A stretch of DNA of 64,000 nt from JAUIAI01 sp050633665 (GCA_050633665.1 JBOEGY010000008.1:124001-188000), one strand, 5' to 3'. Counted from the first letter of the stretch, positions 34,174 to 43,339 are shown. Notes: generated by a model not told the origin, from the letters alone. Translations and numbers: made by a program.

Positions 34174-35043
34174 TTACGCGGCAAGCGGCGCCTCAGCCGT
34201 CATCGAGTGCCGTATGGCGTCGGCAAGATATTGCGCGGCCGGAGATAATTTTGACGGTCGCAGCACGAGTCCTATCGATGCTGTTGGCAACTCGGGAAAC
34301 CCGTCGGCTACACCCAGAATCCGCAGCCCCGGTGGCACAGAGTTACGGGACATGACCGACACGGCAAGCCCGGCCTCAACAATGGCGGTGACGCCACTGA
34401 TATTGAAGGTGGTGTAGGCCAGCCGGTACCGGCGCTCTGTCAAATCCATCGCCTGCTGCGCCCAAATGCCCCAAAGACAATTACCTTCGACCGCCAACGG
34501 CAAAGGGTCGGCTTCATGGATCAGATGCCGGCTTGAAGTCACCCATACGAGATGCTCCCGAGTGAGCTTTTCATACTCGAGATCGGGCTTCACGACATTG
34601 ACCAGCGCAAGATCCAGGTCGCTTCGACTCACGGCGCTTATCAGCCGCATGCTGGTCTGGCAGTCCAGACTGATGTGTACCTGCGGGTATTGCTGCGCAT
34701 AACTGGCGAGAATTGGCGGCATATGACTCAGGACATAATCATCGCAGACTCCAAGACGCACTTCCCCTTTTATTTCAGGGCTGCGGAACGTGGCAATGGC
34801 CTCTTCTTGCAGCGCGAGCATTCGCCGCGCATAGAGCAGCAGGTTTTGCCCTTGCATTGTCAGAACAGCCTTGCGGCCTTGTTTTTCAAACAAGGGCTGA
34901 CCGACTATTTCCTCGAGCCGCTTCATCTGCATGCTTACCGCTGACTGAGTCCGGTGAACGGCTTGAGCCGCGGCGCTGAAACTGCCAGTGTCAGCAATTG
35001 CCAGCAGCGTTTGCATTAGCTCGATGTCCAGGTTGTTACTCAT
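34174..35043 (-). CDS. LysR-family transcriptional regulator
   Basis: A 289-residue LTTR. The winged helix SFSAAAQAVHRTQSAVSMQM lies in residues 1-60, followed by a linker helix and a periplasmic-binding-protein-like effector domain (about 95-285). It belongs to the type with MELLQ-like start (IELMQTLLAIADTGSF) seen in LrhA/HexA-related regulators. It is divergent from the small peptide/DUF1127 pair at 35194-35632, and the intergenic region holds repeated TGAAGTTAT elements, so it probably controls that pair and itself. Confidence 0.9.
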   Translation of the reverse strand: MSNNLDIELMQTLLAIADTGSFSAAAQAVHRTQSAVSMQMKRLEEIVGQPLFEKQGRKAVLTMQGQNLLLYARRMLALQEEAIATFRSPEIKGEVRLGVCDDYVLSHMPPILASYAQQYPQVHISLDCQTSMRLISAVSRSDLDLALVNVVKPDLEYEKLTREHLVWVTSSRHLIHEADPLPLAVEGNCLWGIWAQQAMDLTERRYRLAYTTFNISGVTAIVEAGLAVSVMSRNSVPPGLRILGVADGFPELPTASIGLVLRPSKLSPAAQYLADAIRHSMTAEAPLAA

Positions 35044-35090
35044 GATGATGCCCTCATGCCCGGCGCATACCGGCTCGGCCGCGCCTTCCC

Positions 35091-35147
35091 AATAACTTCA
35101 TTTTAATTGAACTATAACTTCAAAACAATTCGTTTGATTGAAGTTAT
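35091..35147. promoter_or_regulatory. TGAAGTTAT repeat cluster between LysR and the peptide gene
   Basis: ATAACTTCA occurs at 35092-35100 and 35114-35122, with the inverted copy TGAAGTTAT at 35139-35147. The last two form an inverted repeat over 34 bp, and TTGAACTATAACTTCAA at 35107-35123 is a smaller one. The location between divergent LysR and target genes makes these likely LysR binding sites. Confidence 0.55.
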
Positions 35148-35193
35148 TCGACGGCCCAAGATGCAGGTCTTCCCCTTCAAAACGGAGCAAGCC

Positions 35194-35403
35194 ATGAAAA
35201 AAGCAATCCTGCTCACCGCCGTCCCTTTACTCGTCGTCTCAGTCGCCTGGGGCGCTTCCCTGCTGGCCAATCAGTCATCTTTAGCGGACTGTCTCACCCA
35301 GGAAGATGTGGTGCGCCACCACAATGAGAGTCGCTCGGGGATCTCGCTTACCTGCAACGAGACGATCCGACTGCGAAACCAGAATGGGGGTGACCATGAA
35401 TAA
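35194..35403 (+). CDS. Small secreted or membrane-anchored protein
   Basis: A 69-residue protein starting MKKAILLTAVPLLVVSVAWG, an evident signal peptide or anchor, then a short polar domain with two cysteines (DCLTQEDVV...SLTCNETI). ATG 35194 with CGGAG upstream is preferred over 35107. It overlaps the DUF1127 gene by 8 bp. No family recognised. Confidence 0.6.
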   Translation: MKKAILLTAVPLLVVSVAWGASLLANQSSLADCLTQEDVVRHHNESRSGISLTCNETIRLRNQNGGDHE

Positions 35404-35632
35404 GCCTTCAGTCAGTGTCCCCGGCCCGCTGAACAAAGCCTGGCAGGTCACGCAATCCTTGTTCGCCACCCTGGCGTTACTCGATCAGGTCCGCACCGAA
35501 CGCAAAGCGCTGGCGCGCCTGGACGACCGTGACTTCAAGGACATGGGGATCGACCGGGCAACAGCCTTGAACGAGAGCACACGCGGCTATTTTGATGCAC
35601 CGCGCCTGCGCCTGAAACAATCTCAAGACTAA
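35396..35632 (+). CDS. DUF1127 protein
   Basis: A 78-residue basic protein. The C-terminal half has ALARLDDRDFKDMGIDRATA, the DUF1127 signature (arginine-rich helix, then LxDxxLxDIGLxR). Such small proteins have been linked to RNA binding and phosphate/carbon adaptation in alphaproteobacteria. The ATG lies within the end of the upstream peptide gene. The pair is divergent from a LysR gene. Confidence 0.82.
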   Translation: MNKPSVSVPGPLNKAWQVTQSLFATLALLDQVRTERKALARLDDRDFKDMGIDRATALNESTRGYFDAPRLRLKQSQD

Positions 35633-36180
35633 GAGCGGACAACCTGAGGTGTCGAGGTCGGGCAGCGCGCTCCACGCAGCGCCCGACCAATCGGAAACCG
35701 GATATTGTGGCGACGCAAATAGGCGGCCTGCGCCGCGTAAGCCTCCCGTTCGTTATCAAGAATTCGTTGACAACTCACATTCACCTGGTCGCCGTAGTCC
35801 TGATGTTGCAGGTAATGAACATATTCGTGGACCAGAAAAGACCGATCAAAGACGCGCGCCGGGTCGAGGGATTCCCGATATAAAATTTCGCGCCGTTCGA
35901 TACTGTAGGCAGCCACCAGTTGACGACACTTGCGCGGCTCCTCAGGACAGACCTGCGCCATCAATTCTCCTGCCGGCCTGGAACGGGAATGTGGCATCGG
36001 CTCGTCATCGGTGACCGTGCGACCGGTCAGCCGGGCGGCCCAGTCCAGCAAGGTGCGTTGCGCTTGCGCCTCGAACGGGTCGCGGAGGTTTTCATCAAGA
36101 CGGTCAGCACTGTGAACCGGTCCGGGCAACGTACAAAGAAAAACAGAAACTACCGAGAGAAACGCCTGCGGTGCATTCAT
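35629..36180 (-). CDS. Secreted HExxH metalloprotease-like protein (DUF6647-like)
   Basis: A 183-residue protein with a signal peptide (MNAPQAFLSVVSVFLCTLPG). The catalytic-type motif LVHEYVHYLQH (HExxH) follows in the middle, with NEREAYAAQAAYL downstream supplying a glutamate as in gluzincins. It is probably periplasmic. Three or more cysteines (CPEEPRKC, SCQRIL) may form disulfides. I chose ATG 36180; the frame extends to 36390 but that part is not protein-like. It converges on the DUF1127 gene with a 4-bp overlap. Proteolysis is not demonstrated. Confidence 0.65.
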   Translation of the reverse strand: MNAPQAFLSVVSVFLCTLPGPVHSADRLDENLRDPFEAQAQRTLLDWAARLTGRTVTDDEPMPHSRSRPAGELMAQVCPEEPRKCRQLVAAYSIERREILYRESLDPARVFDRSFLVHEYVHYLQHQDYGDQVNVSCQRILDNEREAYAAQAAYLRRHNIRFPIGRALRGARCPTSTPQVVRS

Positions 36181-36511
36181 CGGAGTGCCTTTCGTTTGGT
36201 GGCAACGTCCTATCAATGACATGCTCCATCCCGAACCGGGGTAACCGACAGTCCGGCGGTCTCCAGCTCGGGACAATCGCAAGCAAGTCGTCTGTTCTCC
36301 CCAACGGCCCCGGTTCGTAAGGCTTTTTCGGCCATTCCGGCAATCCGGAAGCCCTTGCAGCGCGGCCCAACTCCAAGCCCGTTTTCGCAATGAAAGCTAT
36401 CATTACAGCCACAAGCTGATGCGGCGAATAAAACCCGACGCTCCCGATACCCTTGACCTTCAACTGACTACAGTGCCTAGCGATATGCGCCTCACGGAGC
36501 AACAAGTCTGA
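36181..36511. other. Intergenic region between divergent genes
   Basis: About 330 bp between the HExxH protein and the EEP hydrolase. No ORF, RNA or strong repeat is seen; promoters for the two divergent genes must lie here. Confidence 0.4.
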
Positions 36512-37609
36512 ATGACTACCTGGCTGTATTACGGCTGGCTCACGGCGAGCGCCGTGTTTATTGTCCTGACCTGGCTGCCACTCAGCCGAAACACCGCCTG
36601 GTGGGTGCGAGTCTGGGAATTCCCGCGCTTGCAGGCGGCAATCTGGGGATTGCTCCTGGTCGTGACCGGTGTGACATTGCCAGTCCCCAGCCCGCTGCTC
36701 AACACGGCTGTATTGCTGACTCTAAGCGCCGCTATCGTCTGGCACCTGTGGTGGATCCTGCCCTACACGCGTTGGTATAAACGCGAGGTACCCGATCATG
36801 GCGATACGCCGGCTAAGGCCAGTATCAGCCTGCTTACAGCAAACGTTTTGACGCCGAACCGCAAAGCGCCAGAACTGATCAGCCTGATCAAGCGATGGAA
36901 ACCCGACCTGGTTCTAACGCTGGAGTCAGATCACTGGTGGGAAGAACAACTGATCGGCCTTCAGTCGGACTACCCGCATACCGTCTTCCACCCACTGGAC
37001 AACTTGTACGGCATCCACCTGTATTCCCGGCTCCCGCTAATTGATCCCGAGGTTCAGTTTCTGGTTGAGCCAAACGTGCCGTCAATCCATACCCTGATCG
37101 ACCTCGGTCAGGGACAACAGATAAGAGCTCACTTCCTGCACCCTGCCCCCCCTAGCCCAACCGAGAACCTGGAATCGATCGAACGCGACGCTGAGCTGCT
37201 GGTCGTCGCCAAGTCGGTCTGCGACTATCCGCATCCAGTGTTAATCGCCGGCGACCTGAATGACGTCGCCTGGTCAGCCACCTCGAGGCTGTTTCGCAAG
37301 ATTTCGACTTTGCTGGACCCCAGAGTCGGACGCGGCTTGCTGAACACGTTTCATGCCGGTATTCCGTTCATCCGGTTTCCACTGGACCACATCTTCGTGA
37401 GTTCTCATTTTCTGGTGCGCCGCCTGGAACGACTGCCATCATTTGGTTCTGATCATTTTCCGATCTTTGCCGAGTTGGCAGTGGTCGCGCCGGAACTTGG
37501 CGGCACTCCGGAGGTACAAGCAGATCAACAGGATCACGTTGATGCACGAACGACGATCGAGTCAACAGATGCACGACCAGATGACGTCCATGAGCCTAAG
37601 CTAGGCTGA
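36512..37609 (+). CDS. Membrane-anchored endonuclease/exonuclease/phosphatase-family protein
   Basis: A 365-residue protein. Three N-terminal hydrophobic helices (about 3-22, 40-60, 65-85) are followed by an EEP domain: LLTANVLTPNR, LTLESDHWW, VLIAGDLNDVAWS and FGSDHFPIFAEL give the metal-binding Asn/Glu, the GDxN motif and the catalytic SDH. The substrate may be a phosphodiester or phospholipid head group; the membrane anchor suggests an envelope role. The gene ends in a 9-bp overlap with the convergent GGDEF/EAL gene. An ExeM/YafD-like assignment is possible but not distinguishable. Confidence 0.82.
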   Translation: MTTWLYYGWLTASAVFIVLTWLPLSRNTAWWVRVWEFPRLQAAIWGLLLVVTGVTLPVPSPLLNTAVLLTLSAAIVWHLWWILPYTRWYKREVPDHGDTPAKASISLLTANVLTPNRKAPELISLIKRWKPDLVLTLESDHWWEEQLIGLQSDYPHTVFHPLDNLYGIHLYSRLPLIDPEVQFLVEPNVPSIHTLIDLGQGQQIRAHFLHPAPPSPTENLESIERDAELLVVAKSVCDYPHPVLIAGDLNDVAWSATSRLFRKISTLLDPRVGRGLLNTFHAGIPFIRFPLDHIFVSSHFLVRRLERLPSFGSDHFPIFAELAVVAPELGGTPEVQADQQDHVDARTTIESTDARPDDVHEPKLG

Positions 37610-39871
37610 CATCTCCGGCTCGGACTCGGCCGTCGCCAACTCGGCTCGGCGCTTGTCACAGAAGGCTTTGATCTGGCCAATTGGCATCGGCTTGGCGATT
37701 GCCCATCCTTGCAGAAAATCCAATCCGATTGCGCGCATTTGTCCGGCGATCTCCTCTGACTCAACGAATTCGGCGACTGTTTTGGCTCCGATCGCATCGG
37801 CCAGCCTGACGATACTCTGCACGATCTCCCGATCAAGCGGGTCAGCCGCAAAACGACGTACGAATGAACCATCGATTTTGAGAATGTCCGGTTTGAGTCG
37901 CCGGATGTACTCAAACGTTGCCCGACCGGTTCCAAAATCATCGACAGCCACTTTAATCCCGGCCCCCGATATTCTCGCCACATTCGACAAGGCCAGTTCA
38001 ATATCGTCGATTGCATCAGATTCCGTCACCTCAATCGCAATTGACTCGGCTCTAATGCTGTACTCATTCAGCGCTTTAGTCAGAAACGCCGGAAAGTCAG
38101 GATCGGAGATGGTAGGCCCGGTCACGTTAATCGCACACAAGCTGACCGCGCGGGCCAGAACCGGATCTTCAGCCAGCGTCTTAAACGTCAGCCGGACGAC
38201 TTGTTGATCAAACGCGACCTGTTGACCGAGCAGGGATATTGCCGGGAGGAATTTGTCAGGGGTCAGGATAGCGCCTGAGTCATCAAGCATTCTGGCCAGA
38301 ACTTCAAAGTGAAGTGGTGAGCGGGAACTCATCTTCGCAGGCGCGATCGGCTGCGCAAACAGTCGCAACCGGTTCGCCATCATCATCTCGCTTACTTTCT
38401 CAACCCAGGCCAGATCTTCGCGGTAAGCCCGAATCTCACTGTCATTCAAGGCCATTCGATAGAAGCTTTGACTGCTCTTGGCGGCTTGTTGTTGTGCAAT
38501 CGAAAGCGAGGCAAGCGTTGTCTCCAGATCATTGGGCCCTGGCGGCGTTTCCACGATGCCTATTGAGTAATGCAACCGCACCTGGTTTGCGCCGACCGAG
38601 AATCGGTGGCTTTCGAAACACGTGCGTATCGCCAGACTGATCCCTTCGTCATCGCGCCGATTGCTCAATACCAGGATAAAACGTCCTGTTCCGATATGCA
38701 CCAGAAAGCGAAGCTGCCCGCCAAAACACAATCGCAGTCTTGCGCCAATTTCGCGTTCGACGGCCATGATGCTTGCCCGGCCGGAAAGGTCGGCCCAGCG
38801 ACTCAGCCCGGCCACCGAGACCTCTGCCATCAACAGGCCCTCGGCAGCAACTCGCTTAATAGACTTTGACGACTGCAGGTAAGCATTCAGTGCACGCAGA
38901 TTCGGCAAATCGGTCACTTCGTTGGCGAATGCTTTCTGCTTGAGTTTGCGCTGCTGCGCCAGCCGCTCTTCAACCAGCGAGTTGAGCAAATGCAAGAGCG
39001 ATGCGCCTGTCAGCAAAAGCAATTCCAACTCCACCAGCACCGGCACCGGCACATCAATCAACTCAGGATCGGCTCCGACAGACAAAAGATGCACGCCGAC
39101 AATTGCGAGTGCCGCCACCATCAGCAATGTACTTGAAGTGCGGCGATTGGAGACCAGATTGCTTCCGGCAGCAACCACGAAGATCCCTATGGAGAGGAGC
39201 CGGGCCACTTGCGGGAACCCCAGAGACACCAACAACCAGGCAGCCCCTACCAGAACGGCGATCAATCCGGCAGCTTGTACCAGTTTTGGATCAACCATCC
39301 GACGGGCACCACTCATGCCAGCCACCGGACAGAAACCGCTCCCGTCGTTCGGCATCCAGGTCATCAGGCCCCGAACGAAGATCACGCCGGTAGTCGTCTC
39401 AATGATCCACTGCATCACGAAAAGAACAGGAAAGCTGATTGCGCCGCCGGCTTCAGTCTCCCAACCGGCCGACAAAATGATTGCACTCACCGGCGCCTGA
39501 ACCGCTGCGATCGCAACAAACAGATGGATCGTCTGGGTCAGATGGGAAGTCGCTCGTTGACCGGTCCGCAACCGTTGAATCGCTTTTTCGGTCAGAAACG
39601 GTGCGATAACCACCGCTGCGGCGGCGGTCAGAATCTGCGGTGCGGCAGCGTTCGCGATCCACATAGCGCCGGCCATGCACAACGCCGCTGGCAACAAAAC
39701 CGCCGGACCACGGGTCAGCAGGCCAACAAGAACGATGGATGTCGGCAACCAGATCAGATGCAGCGGCGTGGTAGCGACCAGACTAACCTGCGAGACCAGC
39801 AACCCCAGACAAACAGCCAGTGCGAACATCGCCGCGGGGCGCTTGCCGACTACCTTGGGAGGCTGGTTCAT
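37601..39871 (-). CDS. MASE1-like GGDEF/EAL protein with degenerate GGDEF
   Basis: A 756-residue protein. Residues 1-300 contain about eight membrane helices, like a MASE1 sensor. The GGDEF domain (about 325-475) has GTGRF in place of GGDEF, so cyclase activity is unlikely. The EAL domain (about 500-745) keeps FEVLAR (EVL variant), INVTG, EVTES, VAVDDFGTG, KIDGSF and VAEFVE, with QGWAIAKP, i.e. the residues needed for c-di-GMP hydrolysis. It is probably a membrane-regulated phosphodiesterase whose GGDEF domain may bind GTP allosterically. It is convergent with the EEP gene. Confidence 0.85.
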   Translation of the reverse strand: MNQPPKVVGKRPAAMFALAVCLGLLVSQVSLVATTPLHLIWLPTSIVLVGLLTRGPAVLLPAALCMAGAMWIANAAAPQILTAAAAVVIAPFLTEKAIQRLRTGQRATSHLTQTIHLFVAIAAVQAPVSAIILSAGWETEAGGAISFPVLFVMQWIIETTTGVIFVRGLMTWMPNDGSGFCPVAGMSGARRMVDPKLVQAAGLIAVLVGAAWLLVSLGFPQVARLLSIGIFVVAAGSNLVSNRRTSSTLLMVAALAIVGVHLLSVGADPELIDVPVPVLVELELLLLTGASLLHLLNSLVEERLAQQRKLKQKAFANEVTDLPNLRALNAYLQSSKSIKRVAAEGLLMAEVSVAGLSRWADLSGRASIMAVEREIGARLRLCFGGQLRFLVHIGTGRFILVLSNRRDDEGISLAIRTCFESHRFSVGANQVRLHYSIGIVETPPGPNDLETTLASLSIAQQQAAKSSQSFYRMALNDSEIRAYREDLAWVEKVSEMMMANRLRLFAQPIAPAKMSSRSPLHFEVLARMLDDSGAILTPDKFLPAISLLGQQVAFDQQVVRLTFKTLAEDPVLARAVSLCAINVTGPTISDPDFPAFLTKALNEYSIRAESIAIEVTESDAIDDIELALSNVARISGAGIKVAVDDFGTGRATFEYIRRLKPDILKIDGSFVRRFAADPLDREIVQSIVRLADAIGAKTVAEFVESEEIAGQMRAIGLDFLQGWAIAKPMPIGQIKAFCDKRRAELATAESEPEMSA

Positions 39872-40074
39872 TGCTGACTGTCCTTCAGTTTCTACTTGTG
39901 GATCGCCATAAGTGTCGGCAGATGTTTCTGGCGGTTAAGAGCCCCGCCCACCAGCCGGTCCGACCGGGTCGATAAACGGCTGACCGGGCGACGCCACCAC
40001 CTCAGTGACTAAGTTACTGACACCCACCGACCGATGGCAGCAAGATGGCTTAATGGTTCGTCACGGAGAAAAAC

Positions 40075-40635
40075 ATGAAATTGTCCTGGAAGTGGGGCGG
40101 GCTGGCCCTCGGCCTGGTGTTCCTGGCCGCAGTCGTTCTGGTCAAACCCATCGGCGTGTCTACGCAGTTCGTGATCTTTGACGGCATCCTCTGGGATAGC
40201 GTCAATGATTCAGTTGTGACTCAAAGTGCAGATGCAGCAAGCGGCTATTCGAGTAGCAACGCCTACCTGAACAAGAGCGGTGGCAAATACGCCAAGGCAG
40301 TGTCCAACCCGGTCAATTACAGCTTGCTGTTCGTGATAGCGATGGTTGCCGGCGCGGCGATTTCCGGTTTCTTGCGCGGCGGAAATTCCCGCAGCGAGCG
40401 TCAGATGCCGAAAATCTGGCGAGACAATTTCGGCGACTCTGCCGTCAAGCGCTACCTCACTACTTTTGTTGCCGGGTTTGTCGTTTTATACGGAGCAAGA
40501 CTGGCTGGCGGGTGCACAAGCGGTCACATGATGAGCGGCATGATGCAAACCGCCACCTCCGGCTACCTGTTCGCGGCTGGCGCATTTGCCGCCGGAATAC
40601 CCGTTGCAATGTTGTTGTTCAGAAAAGAGGACTGA
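40075..40635 (+). CDS. YeeE/YedE-type sulfur transporter, first part
   Basis: A 186-residue membrane protein with about four helices. It carries GARLAGGCTSGHMMSG, the Cys-containing motif of YeeE/YedE (thiosulfate-type) transporters. GGAGAAAAAC precedes the ATG. The second half-transporter follows 2 bp later, so the two together would make a full YeeE-like channel. Thiosulfate or a related sulfur anion is the expected substrate by family, not shown here. Confidence 0.85.
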   Translation: MKLSWKWGGLALGLVFLAAVVLVKPIGVSTQFVIFDGILWDSVNDSVVTQSADAASGYSSSNAYLNKSGGKYAKAVSNPVNYSLLFVIAMVAGAAISGFLRGGNSRSERQMPKIWRDNFGDSAVKRYLTTFVAGFVVLYGARLAGGCTSGHMMSGMMQTATSGYLFAAGAFAAGIPVAMLLFRKED

Positions 40636-40637
40636 TC

Positions 40638-41255
40638 ATGAATACGATCGCACTGGCTATTATCATCGGTGGCGCCTTTGGTTTCGTACTTGACCGGGTC
40701 GGCGCAACCAATCCCAACTACATCATCGGCATGTTGCGTCTGGGTCGGCTGCATTTGATGAAGACGATCCTCGGTGCAATCGGCATTGCCTCGATCGCCA
40801 TGTTCAGCGGCTTGCTGGCAGGCCTTATTGACCCATCTCATCTGAGTATCAAGACGGCCTATACCGGCGTTTTCCTGGGCGGAGCACTTCTGGGAGTCGG
40901 ATTTGCGGTCGCTGGATATTGTCCGGGAACCGGGCTGGCCGCTGCGGCAACCGGACGCAAAGACGCCTGGTTTTTTGTGGCCGGAGGACTTGCTGGTGCT
41001 GCTGCCTATATGACGAGTTATGAATGGGTGAAGTCTACTGGCGTGCTCGACAAGATTCTGGGCGGCGCAAGCACCCTGGGGCTCGTCACCGGAACCCGGT
41101 ATCCGGCTGTTTTCTCGGGGGTCTCAGGTGAAATTGTCGGCATTTCGATCGGCGTCGTGTTGGTCGTAATTGCGTTTCTGTTACCGGATCGTCTGAGGGG
41201 ATCACACCCGTCAACGCTCGGGAGAACCGAAAAACTGGCCGCGGCTAAGCCCTGA
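40638..41255 (+). CDS. YeeE/YedE-type sulfur transporter, second part
   Basis: A 205-residue membrane protein starting MNTIALAIIIGGAFG, with about five helices and AGYCPGTGLAAAATG, the second conserved Cys motif of the family. ATG 40638 with AGAGG upstream is chosen over the longer frame from 40512, which overlaps its partner. It pairs with the preceding gene; in other bacteria both halves are fused in one protein. Confidence 0.85.
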   Translation: MNTIALAIIIGGAFGFVLDRVGATNPNYIIGMLRLGRLHLMKTILGAIGIASIAMFSGLLAGLIDPSHLSIKTAYTGVFLGGALLGVGFAVAGYCPGTGLAAAATGRKDAWFFVAGGLAGAAAYMTSYEWVKSTGVLDKILGGASTLGLVTGTRYPAVFSGVSGEIVGISIGVVLVVIAFLLPDRLRGSHPSTLGRTEKLAAAKP

Positions 41256-41556
41256 AACGGCATGGCCGCAAACGCCGGAGCTGACCCGACGCCATGAACC
41301 CCGCTGGGTCAGCCTTCCTTCCCACGGTTGGGAATCACCACAACCAAAGCTCTCGCCTCACTCTCGCAGCAGCGATTGGCCCAGGCAGAAGCAGTCGGCA
41401 AAAAGATCTCATTCCTGGTCTCACCGGCGGCCAGCTAGTTCTCAGGCGCAATCATTCCGGTTGACGGAGGCGCCACCGCTCATAGTCGGGCATGCCGTTT
41501 TTCAAACTGCGACCGGCCTGAGAAAACGGGCGCGACTCATCGGCTAAAATGCAGCG
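41256..41556. other. Intergenic region with a possible terminator
   Basis: About 300 bp without a gene. A hairpin with arms GCTGACCC (41280-41287) and GGGTCAGC (41306-41313) around an 18-nt loop, followed by a pyrimidine stretch, could end the YeeE transcript. The loop is long, so this is weak. Nothing else is seen. Confidence 0.35.
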
Positions 41557-42216
41557 ATGGAAAATGAACATATTGCAGCGGCGGCAGCCGTCCTCGCCCG
41601 CGAAGCCCTTGTCACGGCATTCGGTCATGTTTCGGTTCGACTGGGCGAGCACGCGCTCGCGATTACGCCGCCCGCCCCTCTAAACACGGTTAGCTCAAAA
41701 ACCAATTTGATTGAAGTGCCGCTCGATTCGGTCACCTTGCCCAAAGGGGCACCGGGTGAGACCTGGATTCACCTGGCGATTTACAACGCCCGTTCGGATG
41801 TAAACGCTATTGCGCGGGCGCAGCCGCCTTCATCCCATCCGGCAGGGGCGTCGAGCGACAGCATTTCACCTATTCACGGACAAGGTGCCTGGATCGGCGC
41901 GCAACTTCCAATTCACAGTGATGCCAGACTCGTGCGGAGCCTGGCCGCCGGTCAGGCTGTTGCAAAAGCCCTTGGCGATGCACGAGCCGTACTGTTGCGG
42001 GGCAACGGCGCGGTCACGGTAGGATCTGATCCGCGAGAGGCTGCTACCTTGCAATGGGTTGTTGAACAAACCTGTGCTCATGTCTTGCGGGCAGCCGCAA
42101 TCCCCACCAGAGCCCTGGATGCCGATGAGTTAAGCGCCTGGCACAACACCTGGCCAGAACTCTGGCCCCGTTTGTGGGCATTTCTGTCGCCAGACCATCT
42201 GTCGGCAAACCAATAA
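41557..42216 (+). CDS. Class II aldolase/adducin-like protein
   Basis: A 219-residue protein matching the fold throughout (GHVSVRLG, ITPPAPLNTV, ETWIHLAIY, AVLLRGNGAVTVG). The His-x-His zinc ligands expected after the HLAIY segment are replaced (RAQPPSSHP), and the usual NHG or GHG histidine is GNG. Metal-dependent aldol chemistry as in FucA is therefore doubtful. It lies 24 bp before a LigB-type dioxygenase in the same orientation, suggesting a joint aromatic or hydroxy-acid pathway. Alternatively it is a non-catalytic subunit. Confidence applies to the fold, not the reaction. Confidence 0.7.
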   Translation: MENEHIAAAAAVLAREALVTAFGHVSVRLGEHALAITPPAPLNTVSSKTNLIEVPLDSVTLPKGAPGETWIHLAIYNARSDVNAIARAQPPSSHPAGASSDSISPIHGQGAWIGAQLPIHSDARLVRSLAAGQAVAKALGDARAVLLRGNGAVTVGSDPREAATLQWVVEQTCAHVLRAAAIPTRALDADELSAWHNTWPELWPRLWAFLSPDHLSANQ

Positions 42217-42240
42217 GACAATTCATCACGGAGGCTCATC

Positions 42241-43302
42241 GTGAGCAAGGTTAAAGTTTTCGGGCTTACCCACTATCCCCCCCTGTCTATGCTGGACGAA
42301 GACATGGCTGGCATTCTGCGAAAAACGCTGCAAGACCCCGGCATTCCCGAAGAAAAAAAAGACCCCGGCTCCTGGCCAGCCGCCATGCAACAGGAATGGG
42401 CGCAGGATCAGGCAACAGCCTCGGCAAAACACCACCGTGACGCACTGATCAACGGATTGCGTCAGGTTCGCCGCGAACTTGATAGGTTTAACCCCGATGT
42501 CGTGGTGATCTGGGGTGATGATCAGCACGAGAACTTCCACGAAGACCTGATACCACCTTATTCGGTTCTTTGTTACCAGGATCTCGAGGTGCGCCCCTGG
42601 CAACAGGCGGCAGACTCGGCAATGATGGCAGGCAAACCCAATGCCTGGCATGAACCGGCCGACACCGTCAGAAAAATTCGCGGTGCGCCGGCGCTGGGCC
42701 GGCGTCTGGTAGAGGACTTAATTAACAACGGCTTTGATGCCGCCTATGCCTATAAGCCGCTTCACCACCCAGGATTCGCGCATGCGTTCCTGAACACCGT
42801 GCTCTATCTGGACTACGACCGAACCGGTTTTGACTGGCCGGTCATTGCAATGCCGATCAATTGCTACGGCCGTAAAGTTGTGGGCGCCAAAGGCTTCATG
42901 ACCTCAATGCAAGACGACATCCCGCCAGATCCGCCGTCGCCGTCGCCCGGTCGCCTCTATGATCTTGGCGCGCAAGTCGCAAGATTCTTTGCCCAGAGCG
43001 AGCTGAAAGTGGCGCTGGTCTCCTCTTCTTCATGGTCGCATGCATTTCTGGTAGACCATACACACCGGCTCAGGCCCGACACTGTCGCAGACCGCCAACT
43101 CTACGACGCAATGGTCGCAGGTGATCATGACAAATGGCTGCAGAATTCATTAGCCGACATTGAACGGGCCGGCCAGCAAGAGCTCTTGAACTGGTACACC
43201 GGTCTGGGGGCTGTCAACGCGTTGGGGCTGGAACTCAGCTACAGCGCATTTGTCGAAACCCATTGCTTCAATTCGAACAAGGTCTTTGCAGTCTGGCAAT
43301 AA
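42241..43302 (+). CDS. LigB-family (class III) extradiol dioxygenase
   Basis: A 353-residue protein with GLTHYPP at residue 11, WGDDQHENF near 90 and KPLHHPGFAHAFLN near 180, the histidine-rich segments of LigB-type extradiol dioxygenases (catechol, protocatechuate or gallate). It likely uses Fe(II) to open a catecholic ring. The start is a GTG, with GGAGGCTC upstream. Its neighbour is a class II aldolase-like protein; a quinate/protocatechuate locus lies 5 kb away. Substrate is unassigned. A strong hairpin follows the stop. Confidence 0.8.
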   Translation: MSKVKVFGLTHYPPLSMLDEDMAGILRKTLQDPGIPEEKKDPGSWPAAMQQEWAQDQATASAKHHRDALINGLRQVRRELDRFNPDVVVIWGDDQHENFHEDLIPPYSVLCYQDLEVRPWQQAADSAMMAGKPNAWHEPADTVRKIRGAPALGRRLVEDLINNGFDAAYAYKPLHHPGFAHAFLNTVLYLDYDRTGFDWPVIAMPINCYGRKVVGAKGFMTSMQDDIPPDPPSPSPGRLYDLGAQVARFFAQSELKVALVSSSSWSHAFLVDHTHRLRPDTVADRQLYDAMVAGDHDKWLQNSLADIERAGQQELLNWYTGLGAVNALGLELSYSAFVETHCFNSNKVFAVWQ

Positions 43303-43339
43303 GAGCCTGGTATACAAACCGTGCCTAAGATGGGCACCG

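Noticed and set aside
38922..39500. 192-codon plus-strand ORF
   Set aside because: Antisense of the GGDEF/EAL gene's membrane region; low-complexity Ser/Thr/Asn composition.
41280..41313. Confident rho-independent terminator after the YeeE genes
   Set aside because: The stem is only 8 bp with an 18-nt loop and no T-run, so it is listed only as a possibility.
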